Part shown: one piece after another, positions 60,213 through 64,000 of the stretch
Numbering within the stretch: position 1 is the first letter of the stretch
Layout: each line of letters starts with the position of its first letter
Assembly: GCF_028550435.1 (NCBI RefSeq)
Contig: NZ_JAQQKV010000002.1
Span: 620,001 to 684,000, forward strand
Source of the DNA: Asticcacaulis machinosus
GTDB taxonomy: Bacteria; Pseudomonadota; Alphaproteobacteria; Caulobacterales; Caulobacteraceae
DNA length: 64,000 nucleotides
Direction of reading: 5' to 3'
Notes under the pieces: generated by a model
The model's database searches: none
What the model saw: only the letters and a program-made list of their open reading frames with translations
Told to the model about the DNA's origin: nothing
Translations under genes and position numbers: made by a program

Positions 60213-61174
60213 CAGGATTCCTTAAATTCGTTATCATAGGCGCGCACAATCCGCGCCACCAGTTCATGCCGCACCACGTCATCGGCGGTCAGGCGCGACA
60301 CGCCGACCCCCTCCAGCCGCCCCAAAAGAGCCACCGCATGGGCCAGACCGGATTCACGGGCATTGGGCAGATCAACCTGTGACGGATCACCCGTCACCAC
60401 CATCTTTGAGCCTTCGCCCAGACGGGTCAGCACCATCTTCATCTGCTGCTTAGTGGTGTTCTGCGCTTCATCGATAATGACATAGGCGTTTGAAAGTGTG
60501 CGCCCACGCATATAGGCCAGAGGGGCCACCTCAATTTCATTGCGTTCACGGCGCTTACGCAAACCATCCGCCCCCAGAATATCATCCAGCGCCTGCCAGA
60601 TCGGCATCATATAGGGATCGACTTTTTCATTGAGGTCACCGGGCAGGAACCCCAGCTTCTCACCGGCTTCAACGGCAGGACGCGCGATCACCAGACGGTC
60701 CACCGCGCCCTTCATCAGCAATTGTGTGCCGTGCGCCACCGCCAGAAAGGTCTTGCCCGACCCTGCCGGCCCAAGGCCAAACACCAGCGATTTGGTCAAA
60801 AGCTGCTGAAAATAGTTGGCCTGCCCTTCGGTCTTGGGCACGACAGCACCCTTGCGGCCCATGACAACCACATGGGAGTTTGAGTGATGATCCGCCCAGG
60901 CGGGGGTCTTACCCAACGGATTCTGGATCAGTAGCCGCACATCGGCCTCAGAGATATCCAGCCCCTTATCAAAGCGTTTTTTAAGGGCTGCAAATATGGC
61001 TTTGGCCTTCTGACGGCCTGCCACATCGCCGGTGATCATCAGCCCGCCACCTGGGGTTTCAACCAGCACATTATAGGCCCCTTCGATCAGGGCCAGATAG
61101 CGTTCATTCGGGCCGGTCAGAGCCAGAACCCCGTCTTCGCTCAGTTCGATAAAGTCGTCAGTTACAGTGCTCAA
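60212..61174 (-). CDS. ybeZ: PhoH-like ATPase (YbeZ)
   Basis: 320 residues. Walker [20 protein letters not shown] (about residue 135), Walker [21 protein letters not shown], and [16 protein letters not shown] in motif III. An N-terminal KH-like part precedes the ATPase. PhoH proteins are RNA-linked helicase-like ATPases that cooperate with YbeY. The ATG overlaps the miaB stop by four bases. Confidence 0.95.
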   Translation of the reverse strand: MSTVTDDFIELSEDGVLALTGPNERYLALIEGAYNVLVETPGGGLMITGDVAGRQKAKAIFAALKKRFDKGLDISEADVRLLIQNPLGKTPAWADHHSNSHVVVMGRKGAVVPKTEGQANYFQQLLTKSLVFGLGPAGSGKTFLAVAHGTQLLMKGAVDRLVIARPAVEAGEKLGFLPGDLNEKVDPYMMPIWQALDDILGADGLRKRRERNEIEVAPLAYMRGRTLSNAYVIIDEAQNTTKQQMKMVLTRLGEGSKMVVTGDPSQVDLPNARESGLAHAVALLGRLEGVGVSRLTADDVVRHELVARIVRAYDNEFKES

Positions 61175-62562
61175 GCCATCTCTCTTATAAGTTCGCCCTG
61201 CAAACTGTTGTTGCCCAGAGCGACAATTTTGACCGGGACGATCTGTCCGATCAGGTGGGCGGCGTCTTCAGCAAAGACTGAGTGCAGCCACGGCGAGCGG
61301 CCAATGCCCTGTTCATTATGGCGGCCGCGCTTATCAAACAGCACGTCAATGGTGCGGCCCACAAGACCGGCCTTAAAGGCCTGCTGCTGCTCGATGATCA
61401 GGGCCTGCAGCGCCTTGAGGCGTTCATCAGCTTTCCTTTCGTCAACCTGACCCGGCATGGCGGCGGCAGGTGTCCCCGGCCGCTTTGAGTATTTAAACGA
61501 GAACGCCGAGGCATATTCGACCTGACGGATCAGATCCATGGTGTCCTCAAAATCCTTATCGGTCTCACCGGGGAAGCCGACGATGAAATCACCGGACATG
61601 GCGATCTGCGGATTGGCCGCCTTAATGCGGGCGATCAGCTCGATATAGCTTTCGCGCGTATGCTTGCGGTTCATAGCGCGCAGGATCTTGTTCGAACCCG
61701 ATTGCACCGGCAGATGCAGGTATGGCATCAACTGCGGAATGTTGGCATGAGCCTGGATCAGATCATCGCCCATATCGTTCGGGTGGCTGGTCGTATAGCG
61801 GATGCGATCCAGACCGCGGATACCCGCCAGCTCTTCCACCAGACGCGACAGGGTCGATTCCGCACCGCTTGCGTCCGCGCCGTTAAAGGCATTGACGTTC
61901 TGGCCCAGCAGGGTGACTTCGCGCACGCCCTTATCGGCCAAACGGCGCGCTTCGTCCATAATCTGCGCCACCGGACGCGACCATTCCGCGCCGCGCGTAT
62001 AGGGCACCACGCAGAAGGTACAGAACTTGTCGCAGCCTTCCTGCACCGTCAGGAACGCGGTCGGCCCTGAAACTTCGCGGTTGGCGGGCAACTTATCGAA
62101 TTTCTCATCGGCAGCAAAATCAGCCAGCAGGCGCTCACCACGCGCGCGGGTCGTGCGGGCAATAAGCTCCGGCAACTGATGATAGGCCTGCGGCCCGACC
62201 ACCAGATCAACCGCCGGCGCCCGGTTCATGATCTCGGCCCCTTCGGCCTGAGCCACGCATCCGGCCACAGCAATGGTCATGCGTCCGCCGCCACGCGCCT
62301 CTTTATCTTCGCGCATTTCCTTAAGACGGCCAATCTCAGAATAGACCTTTTCGGCGGCTTTTTCACGGATATGGCAGGTGTTCAGCAGCACCAGATCAGC
62401 GTCTTCGGGGGCGTCAGACATGACATAGCCCAGCGGGCGCAGGACATCGGCCATGCGCTCACTGTCATAGACGTTCATCTGACAGCCGTAGGTTTTGATA
62501 TGCAGGCGCTTTTGGCCCGTCGTTTGAACAGCGGACGGTTCGGGAGATGCGGTTTCACTCAT
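61171..62562 (-). CDS. miaB: tRNA-2-methylthio-N6-dimethylallyladenosine synthase
   Basis: I start at ATG 62562 ([13 protein letters not shown]); a GTG frame reaches 62622. About 463 residues. The UPF0004 domain has Cys in [17 protein letters not shown]; the radical-SAM cluster [15 protein letters not shown] gives Cys-x3-Cys-x2-Cys; a TRAM domain ends the protein ([20 protein letters not shown]). It adds the 2-methylthio group to i6A37 of tRNA. It leads the miaB-ybeZ-ybeY-corC-lnt operon. Confidence 0.96.
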   Translation of the reverse strand: MSETASPEPSAVQTTGQKRLHIKTYGCQMNVYDSERMADVLRPLGYVMSDAPEDADLVLLNTCHIREKAAEKVYSEIGRLKEMREDKEARGGGRMTIAVAGCVAQAEGAEIMNRAPAVDLVVGPQAYHQLPELIARTTRARGERLLADFAADEKFDKLPANREVSGPTAFLTVQEGCDKFCTFCVVPYTRGAEWSRPVAQIMDEARRLADKGVREVTLLGQNVNAFNGADASGAESTLSRLVEELAGIRGLDRIRYTTSHPNDMGDDLIQAHANIPQLMPYLHLPVQSGSNKILRAMNRKHTRESYIELIARIKAANPQIAMSGDFIVGFPGETDKDFEDTMDLIRQVEYASAFSFKYSKRPGTPAAAMPGQVDERKADERLKALQALIIEQQQAFKAGLVGRTIDVLFDKRGRHNEQGIGRSPWLHSVFAEDAAHLIGQIVPVKIVALGNNSLQGELIREMA

Positions 62563-62727
62563 GCCGCAGCTTATGAGCGTTTGGGCCTTTTTTTTCAAGA
62601 GAGAAGACAGGATTTTATCCACAAGCCCGCCACGATTCCCATGAACGCCAATTGCTCAATACTGATTGTTGTTGATCATTTTGTATGATAATTGGATGAA
62701 AACAATAATACTGAGGAAATGCCGCCC

Positions 62728-64000
62728 ATGACGAATGCCCTAGCCGCCCCTCTGTCACGCCGTTCGGTTTTGTATGCGGGATTTGCCGTCCCGTTGCTGG
62801 GGGCGTGCGCCGGATGGCCCCGCAGCCTGTCCGCCAAACAGGTCTCGGTCACCGTTCCGTTTGATATGCCGTCGATCACCGTGCCGGATTTTACGGGTGC
62901 GCAGCGTTTTGTGATCACCGATTTTGGTGCCTCGCAAGGTGACCAGACCGCCACCTCCGCCGCCATCGCCAAAGCCATAGATGCCGCCCATGCTGCCGGT
63001 TCCGGCACGGTGGTTATCCCCGAAGGCACATGGCCGACCGGGCCGATCCATTTCAAAAGCCATGTTAATCTGTATCTGGCTAAAGGCGCGGTTCTGCTGT
63101 TTTCCGAAAAACCCGAAGACTATCTGCCTGCCGTGCAGACCTCATGGGAGGGGATCGAGTGTTTCAACTATTCGCCGCTGGTCTACGCTTTTGAGTGCGA
63201 AAATGTCGCCATTACCGGCGAGGGCAAGCTGAAAGCCAAACTCGATGTCTGGCAGCTTTGGTATAAGCGCCTCAAGCCGCACATGGACGCGCTGGTGGCA
63301 CTCTACAACATGGCCTATCACAATGTGCCGGTGGCTGAGCGCAACATGGCGGTTGGCGACAATAATCTGCGGCCGCATTTTGTGCAGTTCAACCGCTGCC
63401 GCAACGTCCTGATCGAAGATATCTCCGTTGAGGACAGCCCGTTCTGGACGATCCATCCTCTGCTGTGCCGCGATGTCGTCATCCGCCGCGTCAAAATCCG
63501 CGCTCACGGCCACAACAACGACGGCGTTGATCCGGAAATGAGCCAGAATGTGCTGATCGAGGACTGCCTGTTCGACCAAGGCGATGATGCCGTCTCGGTC
63601 AAGTCGGGCCGTGATATGGACGCCTGGCGGCTGAATACGCCTGCAAAAAACATCGTCGTGCGTAACTGCCGGATCAGAAACGGCCACCAACTCATGGCCA
63701 TCGGCAGCGAATTATCAGGCGGCATCGAAAACGTCTTTGTCGATAATTGCCACTTCATCGGCGACGGCAAGGGTGAGGACGGCTGGGCGGTGCCGATCAA
63801 CAATCTGCTGTTCGTCAAAACCAATGAACGGCGCGGTGGCTTTGTGAAGAACATCCACATGTCAAACGTCAGCGCCACCACCATCAAGGGCAGTATTCTG
63901 GCCGTTGAGACCGATGTGCTCTATCAGTGGCGCACCCTTTTGCCGACCTATGTGCGCAAACTGACCCCGATCGAGGGCCTGCATGTGTCAAACATCGCCG
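62728..64000 (+). CDS. GH28-family glycoside hydrolase (pectinase-type), Tat lipoprotein, 5' part
   Basis: Start at ATG 62728 (MTNALAAPLSRRSVLYAGFA) with GAGGAAA upstream; the frame is open to the right edge, so the C-terminus is missing. The N-terminus has a twin-arginine SRRSVL and then a lipobox LGAC: a Tat-exported lipoprotein. The mature part shows a Pro/Gly-rich start FVITDFGASQGDQTATSAAI, the right-handed beta-helix repeats and the GH28 catalytic segments HNNDGVDPE, DQGDDAVSVKSG and NGHQLMAIGSE. It probably hydrolyses galacturonan or a related plant polysaccharide at the cell surface or periplasm. Confidence 0.9.
   Translation, partial: MTNALAAPLSRRSVLYAGFAVPLLGACAGWPRSLSAKQVSVTVPFDMPSITVPDFTGAQRFVITDFGASQGDQTATSAAIAKAIDAAHAAGSGTVVIPEGTWPTGPIHFKSHVNLYLAKGAVLLFSEKPEDYLPAVQTSWEGIECFNYSPLVYAFECENVAITGEGKLKAKLDVWQLWYKRLKPHMDALVALYNMAYHNVPVAERNMAVGDNNLRPHFVQFNRCRNVLIEDISVEDSPFWTIHPLLCRDVVIRRVKIRAHGHNNDGVDPEMSQNVLIEDCLFDQGDDAVSVKSGRDMDAWRLNTPAKNIVVRNCRIRNGHQLMAIGSELSGGIENVFVDNCHFIGDGKGEDGWAVPINNLLFVKTNERRGGFVKNIHMSNVSATTIKGSILAVETDVLYQWRTLLPTYVRKLTPIEGLHVSNIA

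Noticed and set aside
62660-62700. TTGTATGATAA element upstream of the GH28 gene as a uronate-regulator operator
   Set aside because: Only partly symmetric and a single copy; no regulator gene in the window to link it with.

Overview
The window looks like chromosomal DNA of an alphaproteobacterium in the Caulobacterales, most likely Asticcacaulis or a close relative. This is inferred from gene content and order: mutS next to glnD, aroA-cmk-rpsA-ihfB, the miaB-phoH-ybeY-corC-lnt-HTH-metK-trmB block, a FYDLN-acid (TIGR02300) protein, a NagP/BadF-kinase/SIS-type GlcNAc pathway, a TonB-dependent receptor and a GH28 pectinase. Almost all genes share one GC-rich, GCC/GGC-dominated codon style. The clear exception is an AT-rich gene at 34835-35650. 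No rRNA, transposase, phage gene or CRISPR array is visible. One tRNA-Ala(TGC) is present.

Layout: 1-1361 holds the end of a phospholipase D-type gene and an endonuclease/exonuclease/phosphatase-fold gene. 1343-7539 is a tightly coupled minus-strand GlcNAc operon (nagP, BadF-type kinase, cutC, nagB-II, nagA) with its GntR/UTRA regulator upstream. 7907-14246 holds an exported lactonase-fold protein, small unknown genes, a glucokinase homologue that has lost its catalytic Asp, a Kef-type antiporter and an exported DUF3298-like protein. 14311-21335 is a TetR regulator divergent from a complete RND efflux operon. 21523-25419 combines DoxX, a run of small proteins (one of only 25 aa), a soluble KdpD-like histidine kinase, a DUF1328 protein and a KdpE-like response regulator. 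25562-30856 has ynfA, a dienelactone hydrolase, an aldo/keto reductase, a TonB receptor and a K+ channel. 31039-32475 is an arsR-aqpS-arsC arsenic operon.

32517-41000 is mainly housekeeping: tRNA-Ala, TIGR02300, aroA, (AT-rich insert), cmk, rpsA, ihfB, mscL, gshB, comM. Next come a hybrid histidine kinase, an AmpG-like permease, maeB, mutS and glnD. 53711-62562 is a minus-strand block: a small b-type-cytochrome-like membrane protein, trmB, metK, a Xre-type regulator, lnt, corC, ybeY, phoH and miaB. From 62728 to the right edge runs a Tat-type GH28 lipoprotein gene that is cut by the window end.

Most of the window is ordinary core genome. The items most worth a second look are the predicted pseudo-glucokinase (9967-10911), the split two-component/small-protein cluster (22145-25419), the arsenic operon that uses an aquaglyceroporin instead of a pump, cutC inside the nag operon, the AT-rich gene inserted between aroA and cmk, and several strong palindromes in promoter regions (metK, maeB/mutS, RND/TetR). 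I did not find a clear multi-gene defence or mobile system. All identities come from reading sequence motifs; no database search was run.
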